Source: CAVVSD01 sp963837655
GTDB taxonomy: Bacteria > Actinomycetota > Thermoleophilia > Solirubrobacterales > Solirubrobacteraceae
Assembly (NCBI GenBank): GCA_963837655.1
Contig: CAWIOK010000017.1
Span: 147,035 to 211,034, forward strand
DNA length: 64,000 bases
Reading direction: 5' to 3'
A program made the translations under genes and the position numbers. The notes under the pieces were generated by a model that searched no databases, had not been told where the DNA came from, and saw only the letters and a program-made list of their open reading frames with translations. This document shows, one piece after another, positions 43,663-52,692 of this stretch. Positions within the stretch are counted from its first letter, which is position 1. Every line of letters begins with the position of its first letter.

Positions 43663-44976
43663 TCAGGCGGCGATCGGCGCGCGCTCGCCCTCGCCGCGCA
43701 GGAGGCGCCGGACGAGGTGCATGGCGACGGTGGTCGACCGGTCGCGGACGTCCTCGCGCCCGCCGGGCAGCTGCACGGACCGGGTGATCCGCCGGCCGTC
43801 CGCCGACGCCGCCGAGAGGCAGACGAGGCCGACGGGTTTGGCCTCGGTCCCGCCGCCCGGCCCGGCGACGCCCGTGATGCCGACGCCGAGGTCCGCGTCG
43901 AGGCGCCTCAGCGCCCCGAACGCGAGGGCCTCGGCGACCTCCGGCGATACCGCGCCGTGGCGCGCGATGAGCTCCGGGTCGACACCGGCGACGTGGACCT
44001 TGGCCGAGTTCGCGTAGGCGACGATGCCGCCCAGGACGTAGCCGGAGGAGCCTGCGCGCTCGGTGAGCCGCGCCGCCAGCAGCCCGCCCGTGCAGGACTC
44101 GGCGGTGGCGATCGTCGCGCCCTGATCCAGGAGCGACCGCGCCACGAGGTCGTCGACGGTGCTGCCGTCGTCGGAGAACAGCGTCGCCGCGTGGCGCTCG
44201 CGCACGAGGTCCTCCAGGGCCGCGTAGGCCGGCGCGCCGCCCGCCTGGTACCGCGTGACGACCTCGATCTCCCCGCGGCGCAGGCACGTGGTGACCTCCA
44301 TCGCCCCGAGGTCGATCCCGCGCGCCTCGGCGACGCGCAGCGTCTCGGCGATCTCCGACTCGGGCATGCCGTACATCCGCAGCGTCCGCACCGTGAAGGA
44401 TCCCGCGCCCGCGACGGCATCGCGCAGCGCCTGCGCCTCGAGTGCCTGGGACCACATCGCGCGCAGCTCGGAGGGCGGCCCCGGCAGCACGACGACGGTG
44501 GGCCCGGCGCCGCTCGCCGGCGCGACGACCAGCCCTGGCGCGGTCCCCACGGGCTCGAGCACGGTCGCACCTTCGGGCACGAGCGCCTGCTTGCGCGTCC
44601 CTTCCCGCCACGCGTCGATGTCGAGATCGGGGAAGCGCTGCAGCAGCGGCTCGAGCTTCGCCGCGATCCGGCCCTGGAGCGCCTCGTCCAGGGCGAGCGC
44701 CCGTCCGTGGAACTCCGCGACCACCTCGATCGTCAGGTCGTCCGCCGTGGGACCCAGCCCGCCGCTCGTGATGACGAGCGCGGCGCCCTGCGCTGCGAGC
44801 CACTCCAGCGCGCTGCGCATGTCCTCCGGGCGGTCGCCCACGACGATCGTCGTCTCGTGGTCGACGCCCAGCTCGGTGAGCCGGTCGGCCAGCCACGGCC
44901 CGTTGGCGTCGCGGACGCGGCCGTTGAGGACCTCCGTGCCCGTGACGACGATGCCGGCGCGCGGAAGGCGGCTCAC
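43663..44976 (-). CDS. cinA: CinA: competence/damage-inducible protein, NMN deamidase-type
   Basis: The 437-residue protein joins an N-terminal MoCF-like domain (VVTGTEVLNGRVRDANGPWLADRL, then ITSGGLGPTADDLT), linked to ADP-ribose pyrophosphatase activity, and a C-terminal CinA domain with ATAESCTGGLLAARLTE, which carries NMN amidohydrolase activity in many members. This indicates pyridine nucleotide recycling. GTG at 44976 overlaps the RodZ-like stop as GTGA. Confidence 0.94.
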   Translation of the reverse strand: MSRLPRAGIVVTGTEVLNGRVRDANGPWLADRLTELGVDHETTIVVGDRPEDMRSALEWLAAQGAALVITSGGLGPTADDLTIEVVAEFHGRALALDEALQGRIAAKLEPLLQRFPDLDIDAWREGTRKQALVPEGATVLEPVGTAPGLVVAPASGAGPTVVVLPGPPSELRAMWSQALEAQALRDAVAGAGSFTVRTLRMYGMPESEIAETLRVAEARGIDLGAMEVTTCLRRGEIEVVTRYQAGGAPAYAALEDLVRERHAATLFSDDGSTVDDLVARSLLDQGATIATAESCTGGLLAARLTERAGSSGYVLGGIVAYANSAKVHVAGVDPELIARHGAVSPEVAEALAFGALRRLDADLGVGITGVAGPGGGTEAKPVGLVCLSAASADGRRITRSVQLPGGREDVRDRSTTVAMHLVRRLLRGEGERAPIAA

Positions 44977-45746
44977 GACTTGCAGACGGGTCGCTGGGAC
45001 GGTCCGAGGCCGGTGATCTTGCCCGCACGGCTGATCGCGTACCCGACCGGCGTCGCCGACGACGGGATCGGGCGCGTGCGGCCGTTGACCCGGAGTCGCG
45101 CCTGCCCGTTGCTGAGCACGAGGCGGAAGCTCCCCGAGCGCAGCGTCGCGGTCGACTGGCCGGCGCTCAGCGTCCGGCCGTTCACCAACTTGCGGCCATC
45201 GGCGGCCTGGACGCACACGTCGACACCTCCCGTCGCTGTGATGCGCAGCGTCGCCGGCTTCGGCTCGCTGCGCGTTGTCGTGGTGCGCTTGGCGGTCGTG
45301 CTCGTCGTCCCCGTCGTCGCGACCGACGACCCGGACCCGGACGGCTGGTTGGAGTCATCGGCGCCGCGACCGAGCGCGTAGAGCGCGACCACGAGCCCGA
45401 CGATCACGAGCGCGACCAAGCCGAAGCGCGGGAGCCGGCTGCGCGTCTTGCGCTCACGCGCACGGTCGCGCGCGCTGCGGGGCGAGATCGGCTGCAGGTC
45501 CACGTCGGACAGTCGCTCATGGCGCAGCTTGTACTCCTCGACGAGCATCCGCCCGTCCAGCCCGAGCGCATCGGCGTACGTACGCAGGAACGTCTTGACG
45601 TACGTGGGGCCCGGCAGCAGGTCCCATTCCTCGTTCTCGAGGGCGCGCAGGTACTTGGCGCGGATCTTCGTCTGCGCCTCGATCTCAGTGATGTCGATCC
45701 GGGAGCGCATTCGCTCCTCCCGGAGGCTCGCCCCGATGTCGGGCAT
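44973..45746 (-). CDS. RodZ-like helix-turn-helix membrane protein
   Basis: The 257-residue protein has an N-terminal HTH domain (IGASLREERMRSRIDITEIEA) as in RodZ, a single membrane helix at about 105-125 (FGLVALVIVGLVVALYALG), a Ser/Thr-rich linker and a C-terminal beta domain (LRITATGGVDVCVQAADGRKL, DUF4115-like). RodZ links MreB to the elongation machinery; MreB is not encoded here. The gene lies 13 bases after ftsK on the same strand and overlaps cinA. Confidence 0.87.
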   Translation of the reverse strand: MPDIGASLREERMRSRIDITEIEAQTKIRAKYLRALENEEWDLLPGPTYVKTFLRTYADALGLDGRMLVEEYKLRHERLSDVDLQPISPRSARDRARERKTRSRLPRFGLVALVIVGLVVALYALGRGADDSNQPSGSGSSVATTGTTSTTAKRTTTTRSEPKPATLRITATGGVDVCVQAADGRKLVNGRTLSAGQSTATLRSGSFRLVLSNGQARLRVNGRTRPIPSSATPVGYAISRAGKITGLGPSQRPVCKS

Positions 45747-45759
45747 CAGAGGCCCCAGG

Positions 45760-48240
45760 CTACTCAGCGACGGCCGAATCCACGGGCTCTGCAGGACTTC
45801 CGCCGTCGCGCTCGCGCAGGTTGGCGATCACGCGCTCGACATCGGCCTCCGCGACGAGCACCTGGCGGGGCTTGGAGCCCTCGTAGCCGGAGATGACGTT
45901 GCGTCGTTCGAGCATGTCGATGAGCCGCCCCGCACGGGTGTAGCCGAGGCGCAGGCGCCGCTGGAGCATGGACGTCGAGGCCGTGCCCATCTCCGCCACG
46001 AGACGGATCGCGTCCTCCAGCAGCGGGTCCTCGTCGGGGCTGAACGCGTCATCGCCGGCAGCGGCGACCTCCTCGCCGTCGCCCTCTGCCTCCTCGAGCA
46101 GCTCCTCGCGGAACTCGGGCTCGCCCTGCTTGCGCCAGAACTCCGTGATCGCGAGGATCTGCGGCTCGTCGATGTAGGCGCCCTGGATGCGCTGCAGGCG
46201 CGACGTGCCGACCGGCGAGAAGAGCATGTCCCCCTGCCCCAGCAGCGACTCGGCGCCGTTCTGGTCGAGGATCACGCGGGAGTCCGTCTGCGAGGAGACG
46301 GCGAACGCGATCCGGGACGGGACGTTCGCCTTGATCATGCCGGTGATCACGTCGACGCGGGGGGACTGCGTCGCGAGCACGAGGTGGATGCCGACCGCGC
46401 GCGCCTTCTGGGCGAGGCGGATGATCGAGTCCTCGACGTCGGCCGGCGCGACCATCATGAGGTCGGCGAGCTCGTCGATGACGCACAGGATGTACGGCAG
46501 CGCCTTCTCGCCGCGCCCCTCGCGGACCTTGTTGAGCTCGTTGAGCGACCGCGTGCGGGCGAGCGACATGATCGAGTAGCGCGCCTCCATCTCCTTGACG
46601 AGGTTCTGCAGCGCGTTGGCGGCCATCCGCGGGCTCGTGATGACGGGCGTCAGCAGGTGCGGGACGGACTCGTAGTGGTTGAGCTCGACCTGCTTCGGAT
46701 CGACCAGGACGAGGCGCACGTCGTGCGGCGTCGCTCGCAGCAGGATGCTCGAGAGCATCGCGTTGATCGCGCCCGACTTGCCGGCGCCGGTGGTGCCCGC
46801 GACGAGCAGATGCGGCATCTTGGCCAGGTCGGCGCCGATCGCCTTCCCGCCGACGTCCTTGCCCAGCCAGACGGTGAGCGGCGACCAGTCCTCCGGCGGA
46901 TCCTGGAAGACGTCGCCCAGCTGCACCATGCGCCGCCGCTGGTTGGGGACCTCGACGCCGACGGCCGTCTTGCCGGGGACCGGCGCGAGGATGCGGATGT
47001 CGGTGGCCGCGAGCGCGTACGCGAGGTCGTCCTTGAGCTGGGCGACCTTGCTCATCTTGATGCCCGGGGCGAGCCGCAGCTCGTAACGGGTGATGTGGGG
47101 GCCGGCGACCATGCCGATGATCTTGGCCTGGACGCCGAAGTGGCCCAGCGCCTCGACGAGCGCGCCGGCGGTGCGCTCCTGCCCGGCCGTGTCGGGCTTG
47201 CTCTGCTCGGCGGTCGAGCGCCGGAGGATGTTCGGGCGCGGCGTCTTCCACTGGAACGACGGGTCGTCGGTGATCGAGCCGCGCAGGCGGCCCTGCGGCG
47301 TGAGGTCCTCGGGGCGGATCTCCATGACGCCGTCGGGCTCGGGCTCGTCGTCGAGCTCCTCGTCCTCCTCGTCCTCCTCGTCGTGCTCGATCCCGACCGG
47401 CTCGCCGGGAAGCTCGTCCTCGAACGCCTCGACGGGCTCGGGTTCGAGCTCCGGCTCCGGCTCGTCCTCCTCGCCGAAGATGTCGGGGTAGCGAGCGTGC
47501 GCGTCGAGGGACGGCGCCCGCACCATCGTCTGGGTGACGTGCACCTCCTCGTCCTCCGGCTCGGGCGGGGCGACCCGCTCCGGGCGGGGCGCGCGCGCCG
47601 GCACGGCGGTGCGCAGCGCGCGCGTCGTGTCGGCGACGCCCGAGTGCGTCGCCCGGACGATCCCCGCGATGGAGGCGCCCGTGAGCAGGATGACGCCGGC
47701 GATGAAGAGGAAGACGGCCAGGATGTGGGCGCCGACGCTGCCGATGGCCTTCGTGGACGCGTAGAGCAACCCCTCCCCCACGACGCCGCCGTGCGACTCC
47801 ATCCACGGCAGGTTCCACCAGCCGGGGCGCACACCGTCGGCGCCGAGGCCGAACGTGCCCGCGGCGAGCGCCAGGGTCACCGCCGCGAAGAGGCACAGCG
47901 CACCGGCGCGCAGCGGCCGGACGGCGGGCAGCACCGGGCGCAGCACGACCAGCGCGCCGATCGCGGCCAGGACGACCGGAACGGCGTAGGCGACCTCCCC
48001 GACGACCCGCCGCAGCGCGTTCGTGGTCGCCTCGCCGGCAGCGCCCGCGTCCCACCCCAGCCACAGGGGGAAGACGAGGAAGACGGCGACGGCCACCAGG
48101 CCGAGGCCGAGGATGTCCAGCTGGTGCTGGTCGAGGACGGGCAGGCGCAGCGACGCCGCGGAGGAGCGGCGCGCGCGGCGCTTCGGCGCCTTCTTGGCGG
48201 CGCGCTTGGGCGCCTTCTTCGTGGTGCGGGCAGGGGGCAT
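45760..48240 (-). CDS. ftsK: DNA translocase FtsK
   Basis: FtsK moves chromosome ends through the closing septum. The 826-residue protein has a basic N-terminus, four membrane helices to about residue 195, an acidic linker rich in Glu-Pro and Asp-Glu runs (about 225-290), a RecA-like motor with Walker A GTTGAGKSGAINAM and Walker B LCVIDELADLMMV, and a C-terminal gamma winged helix (ISGYEGSKPRQVL) for DNA polarity signals. ATG at 48240 begins MPPARTTKKAPKRAAKK. The linker is short compared with E. coli FtsK. Confidence 0.95.
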   Translation of the reverse strand: MPPARTTKKAPKRAAKKAPKRRARRSSAASLRLPVLDQHQLDILGLGLVAVAVFLVFPLWLGWDAGAAGEATTNALRRVVGEVAYAVPVVLAAIGALVVLRPVLPAVRPLRAGALCLFAAVTLALAAGTFGLGADGVRPGWWNLPWMESHGGVVGEGLLYASTKAIGSVGAHILAVFLFIAGVILLTGASIAGIVRATHSGVADTTRALRTAVPARAPRPERVAPPEPEDEEVHVTQTMVRAPSLDAHARYPDIFGEEDEPEPELEPEPVEAFEDELPGEPVGIEHDEEDEEDEELDDEPEPDGVMEIRPEDLTPQGRLRGSITDDPSFQWKTPRPNILRRSTAEQSKPDTAGQERTAGALVEALGHFGVQAKIIGMVAGPHITRYELRLAPGIKMSKVAQLKDDLAYALAATDIRILAPVPGKTAVGVEVPNQRRRMVQLGDVFQDPPEDWSPLTVWLGKDVGGKAIGADLAKMPHLLVAGTTGAGKSGAINAMLSSILLRATPHDVRLVLVDPKQVELNHYESVPHLLTPVITSPRMAANALQNLVKEMEARYSIMSLARTRSLNELNKVREGRGEKALPYILCVIDELADLMMVAPADVEDSIIRLAQKARAVGIHLVLATQSPRVDVITGMIKANVPSRIAFAVSSQTDSRVILDQNGAESLLGQGDMLFSPVGTSRLQRIQGAYIDEPQILAITEFWRKQGEPEFREELLEEAEGDGEEVAAAGDDAFSPDEDPLLEDAIRLVAEMGTASTSMLQRRLRLGYTRAGRLIDMLERRNVISGYEGSKPRQVLVAEADVERVIANLRERDGGSPAEPVDSAVAE

Positions 48241-48322
48241 CGGCGGTGCGTCCTCGTCATTCGACGCGCCGCCGCTCGCCTCCTCCCCCCAGGTCGTGTC
48301 CCGCGACGTACCGTGTTCCCGT

Positions 48323-48994
48323 GTGACGTCCCCGATCGTGCGGGCGCAGGGCCTGGTCAAGACCTTCGGGTCCGGTCGGGCGGCCCGGCGCGTCCTCGAC
48401 GGCGCGGAGCTGGAGGTCGCAGGGGGCGAGCTGGTCGCCGTCGTGGGGCGCTCCGGCTCGGGCAAGTCGACGCTGCTGCATCTCCTCGGCGGCCTCGACC
48501 GTGCCGAGGCCGGGACCATCGAGCTCGCCGGCGAGCGCGTCGACGGCCGCTCCGAGCGCGACCTCGCCCGGCTGCGCGCGCGGCGCATCGGGTTCGTGTT
48601 CCAGTTCTTCCACCTCGTGCCGGAGCTCTCCGGTGAGGAGAACGTCGCGCTGGCCGCGCGGCTGCCCGACGCGGCGCCGGATGCTTTCGCCCGCGGGGTC
48701 GAGCTCATCGAGCGGCTCGGCCTCGGCGACGCCGCCGGGCGGATGCCGCACGAGCTCTCCGGCGGCGAGCAGCAGCGCGTCGCGCTGGCACGGGCGCTCG
48801 TCAACGATCCCGACGTCGTGCTGGCGGACGAGCCGACCGGGAACCTCGATCCCGAGGCGGCGGCGATCGTGCTCGACGTGTTGCGCGACGTCGCGGCCGA
48901 GGGCCGGGCCGTCGTGCTGGTCACCCACGAGGAGGCAGCGACGAACGCCGCCACCCGCGTGCTGCGACTGCAGGAGGGCGTGCTCTCCCGATGA
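48323..48994 (+). CDS. ABC transporter ATP-binding protein (LolD/MacB type)
   Basis: This 223-residue ATPase has Walker A GRSGSGKSTLLHLLG, the FQFFHLVPELSGEENV Q-loop region, signature LSGGEQQRVALARAL and Walker B VVLADEPTGNLD, the wording of the LolD/MacB/FtsE family that drives FtsX-type mechanotransmission permeases. The GTG at 48323 is divergent from ftsK. Its stop overlaps the permease start (ATGA). Confidence 0.93.
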   Translation: MTSPIVRAQGLVKTFGSGRAARRVLDGAELEVAGGELVAVVGRSGSGKSTLLHLLGGLDRAEAGTIELAGERVDGRSERDLARLRARRIGFVFQFFHLVPELSGEENVALAARLPDAAPDAFARGVELIERLGLGDAAGRMPHELSGGEQQRVALARALVNDPDVVLADEPTGNLDPEAAAIVLDVLRDVAAEGRAVVLVTHEEAATNAATRVLRLQEGVLSR

Positions 48995-51243
48995 GAGCGG
49001 CGCTCCGGGAGGCCCTCGTCCTCGTGCGGGCGGGCGGGCGCCGGTCGCTGCTCGCCGCGGCGGGCGTGGCGCTCGCGGCCACGATGCTGGGGACGGCGGT
49101 CACGGTCAGCTGGTCGCTGGCGACGGGCTTCGACCGGTCGGCGCGCGCCGCAGACCTGCCCGACGTGATCGCGCGGTTCGACCGCGAGAACCTCGACGAG
49201 ATCCGCACGCGCCTCACGGCGCTGCCCAACGTCGCCGCAGCCTCCTACCGGACGGAGTTCACGCACGTCCCCATCGCGGCGGGGACCGGGTCCACGCGAC
49301 GCGGCGTCGTCCAGGTGGTCGGCGAGGGGCGGCGGGGGTACGCGATCGTCGACGGGCACGACGTGCGCGACGACGCCGACGTCGTCGTCGAGCGAGGCGT
49401 CGCGCGCGAGTGGCACGTGTCCGTCGGCGACCGGGTGTCGTTCGGGCGCTTCGGCGGCGGGCGCGTCGCGGGCATCGCGGTGAGTCCCGACAACGTCGCC
49501 TACCCGCTCGCCACGACGGCGCGCGTGTACGTGGCGGGGCGGCCGGGCGGTCGGTTCGGTGTGAACATGGCGCTGCTGTGGACGCACGATCCCTCCCGCG
49601 TCGGCATCACCCTGCAGCAGGCGCGCGCGACCAGCTTCGGCGTGAAGGACCTGCGGTTCATCACCCACGACGGGGTGCGCGTGCTCCTCGACCAGGCGGC
49701 GGGGATCGTGCTCGCGCTGCTCATCGCGTTCTCGGTCGTCGTGCTCGGGGCGGCGGGGGTGATGCTCGGCGTCGCGGCGCACGCCGACGTCCAGCGGAGG
49801 CTGTCGACGATCGGCGTCCAGCGCGCGCTCGGCTTCCCGCGCGCGACGATCGTCGGGGCGTACGCGCTACGAGCGGCGATCGTGGCGTTCCCGGCGGCAG
49901 CGCTCGGGCTCGGGCTCGGTGCCCTGCTCGCAGCCGGCCCCACGGGCGACCTGCTCGTCACGCTGAACGAGATGTCACCGGGCGGCGCGCTGGTGGGGCC
50001 ACTGGCGATCGCGCTCGTCGCGACGGTCGCGCTCGTCGCCGCGGCGTCGGCCTGGCCCGCACTGCAGGCCACCGGGCGATCCCCGGTCGCGCTGCTGCGC
50101 GGGGCGGAGCTCACCCGCGCCACGGCCCGCCGCCGCCGCGGGCGCCGCCTGGCCGGGCCGCTGGCCCTCGGCGCGCGTCTCGCGACCGCGCGCCGTGCGC
50201 GCTACGCGGGCACCGTTGCAGTGCTCGGCTCGTGCGCGGCCATCGTCGCCCTCCTGCTCGCGCTCGCGTCACTGCTCGTGGCGCTGCGCGACGACCCCGG
50301 CACGCTGGGCAAGCGCTACGACACGACCGCCGACCTGCCCGTCAGCCAGGTCCCGGCGGTGGAGCGCATCCCCGGCGTCCTGGCAGCCTCGCCGCGCTAC
50401 CAGAAGCAGGGCGCCGACTCCTATTCGCTCGGTGAGCCGGTGCGCCTCATCGCGTATCCCGGCGATCACACCGTCTTCGAGGCGCCGCCGCTGGCCTCCG
50501 GGCGGAGGATCGCGGGGCCCGACGAGGCGGAGGTCGGGCTCGGCCTGGCCGACGCGCTGAACCTGCGCATCGGCGGCACGCTCGCCGTGCAACTGGAGAA
50601 CGGCGGCGAGGTGCGCTTCCGCATCGTCGGCATCGTCCGCGCGCTGGAGACCGACGGCCGCGTCGCCTACGTACGCCCGGATCGGCTGTTGGCCGCGAGC
50701 GGAGGCGACGACGACGCCCAGATCGCCGTGCGCGCCAAGCCAGGTGCCGATCAGGCCCGCATCGACCGCGGCCTGCGCGCGCTCGGAGCCGCGCCGGTCG
50801 CCGTCGGCGGGGCGACGACGTCCAACCGGGCCCTGCTCGGGACGCTCGCGTCGCTGCTGCGCGTGGTCGCGCTCGTCACCGGGCTCGTCTGCCTGTACGC
50901 GCTCGTCCAGGGACTCACGGTCGTGGCGCTGGAGCGCCGCGGGACCATCGCCGTGCTGCGTGCCGGCGGCGCGGCCGCGCCGACCGTGATCCGGCTGCTG
51001 CTCGGCGTCGTCCTCGTCGCCGCCGTCCCGGCGGTCCTCCTGGGACTCGTGGTGGAGTCGATCGTGCTCGCGCCGCTGGTGTCGCGACTCGCCGCGGGGT
51101 ACGCCGATCTCGTCCCCCGCGCGAGCATCGGTCAGTCGCTGCTGGTCGCCGCAGGCATGAGCCTGCTGTGCATCGTCGCCGCCCTCCTCGTCGCCCAGCG
51201 CACGCTGCGCGACTCGATCGTCGCCGGGTTGCGCGGCGGATGA
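48991..51243 (+). CDS. FtsX-type ABC permease with two large extracytoplasmic domains
   Basis: The 750-residue permease has an N-terminal helix, a periplasmic-side domain, a first FtsX block (AGIVLALLIAFSVVVLGAAGVMLG to about residue 355), a second hydrophobic start (TVAVLGSCAAIVALLLALASLLV), a second outer domain and a final FtsX block ending near the C-terminus. About ten helices in all. With the LolD-like ATPase it should form a complete transporter or mechanotransmitter; the adjoining lipoprotein could be its outer partner. Confidence 0.9.
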   Translation: MRAALREALVLVRAGGRRSLLAAAGVALAATMLGTAVTVSWSLATGFDRSARAADLPDVIARFDRENLDEIRTRLTALPNVAAASYRTEFTHVPIAAGTGSTRRGVVQVVGEGRRGYAIVDGHDVRDDADVVVERGVAREWHVSVGDRVSFGRFGGGRVAGIAVSPDNVAYPLATTARVYVAGRPGGRFGVNMALLWTHDPSRVGITLQQARATSFGVKDLRFITHDGVRVLLDQAAGIVLALLIAFSVVVLGAAGVMLGVAAHADVQRRLSTIGVQRALGFPRATIVGAYALRAAIVAFPAAALGLGLGALLAAGPTGDLLVTLNEMSPGGALVGPLAIALVATVALVAAASAWPALQATGRSPVALLRGAELTRATARRRRGRRLAGPLALGARLATARRARYAGTVAVLGSCAAIVALLLALASLLVALRDDPGTLGKRYDTTADLPVSQVPAVERIPGVLAASPRYQKQGADSYSLGEPVRLIAYPGDHTVFEAPPLASGRRIAGPDEAEVGLGLADALNLRIGGTLAVQLENGGEVRFRIVGIVRALETDGRVAYVRPDRLLAASGGDDDAQIAVRAKPGADQARIDRGLRALGAAPVAVGGATTSNRALLGTLASLLRVVALVTGLVCLYALVQGLTVVALERRGTIAVLRAGGAAAPTVIRLLLGVVLVAAVPAVLLGLVVESIVLAPLVSRLAAGYADLVPRASIGQSLLVAAGMSLLCIVAALLVAQRTLRDSIVAGLRGG

Positions 51244-52664
51244 GGCGCACGCTCGTCCCGCTGCTGGCCGCCGGCGCGATCGCGCTCGCCGGATGCGGCG
51301 AGGACCCCGCCGCGCCCCCCGGCCAGGGCGGCTCGACGACCACCGCGACGTGGCGGGACCCCACCGGGTCCGGGGTGCTCGCCCGGTCGCCTGGTGAGGC
51401 GCTGCTGGACCGCACGGACCTCGACCCCGGCGCCCGCCGCGGCGCCGGCGGTGGGGAGCTCGCGCGGTTCGGCGTCGTGACCGACGCGCACGTCCGCGAC
51501 GAGGAGTCGCCGCTGCGGCCCACGTTCACGGATCGGCTCGGGGCGCCCTACACCCCCACGTTCCGTCCGCAGGAGGCGCTGACGACGCAGGTCCTCGCCG
51601 GGGCCCTGCGGGCGATACGGGCGGAGCATCCTCGGCAGGTGCTGGAGGCCGGCGACCTCATCGACAACGCGCAGTCCAACGAGCTCGACCAGGCGCTCGC
51701 GGTGATGCGCGGCGGGACCGTCGACCCGGACTCCGGGCAACCGGGCTACACCGGGGTGCAGTCGCCCGACAACCCGGACCCCTTCTACTACCGGCCCGAC
51801 GTCGATCCGCCGCTGCACCCCGGTCTGCTCGCCGCCGCGCAGAGGCCGTTCCGGTCGCCCGGCGTGGGCGTCCCCTGGCTGCCGGTCCTCGGCAACCACG
51901 ATTGGCTCGTCCAGGGTGAGGTGCGGCCGACGCCGCAGCTCGACGCGGTCGCGACCGCAGACCGGGCGATCGTCGACGTCGACGCCGAGCGCGCGCTGCA
52001 GGAGCTCGGCGGGCAGACCACGGACGCCGAGGCGATCGACCGGGTGCTCTCCGGGGGCCTCCCCGGCCGCCAGGTCACGGTGCCCAGCGACCGGTCGCGG
52101 CGGCTGCTGTCGCGCGAGGAGGTCGTCGCCCGGCTGCGCGCCGCCGCCGGCGTCCCCGGCAGCGACTCGAAGCTGCAGTACGCGACCGACCTCGGCCCGC
52201 GCGTGCGTCTGCTCGTGCTCGACACCGAAGGCAGCGTCGACACGTCGTGGCTGGCCCAGCAGCTGCAGCAGGCCGGAGATCGCTGGCTGCTCGTCGCCTC
52301 CCACCAACCGCTTCCCGACACGGTCCTCGCCGAGCTCGCCCGCCACCCGCGGGTCGTCGCCGTGCTCAACGGGCACACGCACAAGGCGAGCATCGAGCCG
52401 TACCGGCCGCCGGGGACGCGTGGCTTCTGGCGCATCGTCACGCCGTCGCTGGCCGACTGGCCCCAGCAGGCCAGGATGATCTCGCTGCGCGAAGGTGCCG
52501 ACGGCGGCGTGGTGATCTCCACCTGGCTCGTGGACCCCGACGGCGGCGACCTCGTCGGGACGGCGCGCGAGCTCGCGAACCTCGATGCCCAGGGCGGGCG
52601 GCCCGGCGGCTTCGCTGGGACGCGTGCCGACCGAAACGCCCGGCTGTACCGCGGACCGGCCTGA
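51240..52664 (+). CDS. Lipoprotein metallophosphoesterase
   Basis: The 474-residue protein begins with a lipoprotein signal peptide (lipobox LAGC, Cys19). The calcineurin-like motifs are complete: FGVVTDAHVRDEE, VLEAGDLIDNAQ, VLGNHDWLVQ, VASHQPLPDT and VLNGHTHKASIE, so it should bind two metals and act outside the membrane on a phosphoester. A long insert between the GNHD and SHQ motifs (about 225-330) is unusual. ATG at 51240 overlaps the permease stop, tying it to the ABC system. Confidence 0.88.
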   Translation: MRRTLVPLLAAGAIALAGCGEDPAAPPGQGGSTTTATWRDPTGSGVLARSPGEALLDRTDLDPGARRGAGGGELARFGVVTDAHVRDEESPLRPTFTDRLGAPYTPTFRPQEALTTQVLAGALRAIRAEHPRQVLEAGDLIDNAQSNELDQALAVMRGGTVDPDSGQPGYTGVQSPDNPDPFYYRPDVDPPLHPGLLAAAQRPFRSPGVGVPWLPVLGNHDWLVQGEVRPTPQLDAVATADRAIVDVDAERALQELGGQTTDAEAIDRVLSGGLPGRQVTVPSDRSRRLLSREEVVARLRAAAGVPGSDSKLQYATDLGPRVRLLVLDTEGSVDTSWLAQQLQQAGDRWLLVASHQPLPDTVLAELARHPRVVAVLNGHTHKASIEPYRPPGTRGFWRIVTPSLADWPQQARMISLREGADGGVVISTWLVDPDGGDLVGTARELANLDAQGGRPGGFAGTRADRNARLYRGPA

Positions 52665-52692
52665 TCGCGCGCGCGGCGCTACGGTCTGCGCC

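Noticed and set aside
47330..47480. Low-complexity GAG/GAC-like tracts
   Set aside because: They are in frame within ftsK and encode its acidic linker; not a microsatellite or CRISPR-like array.
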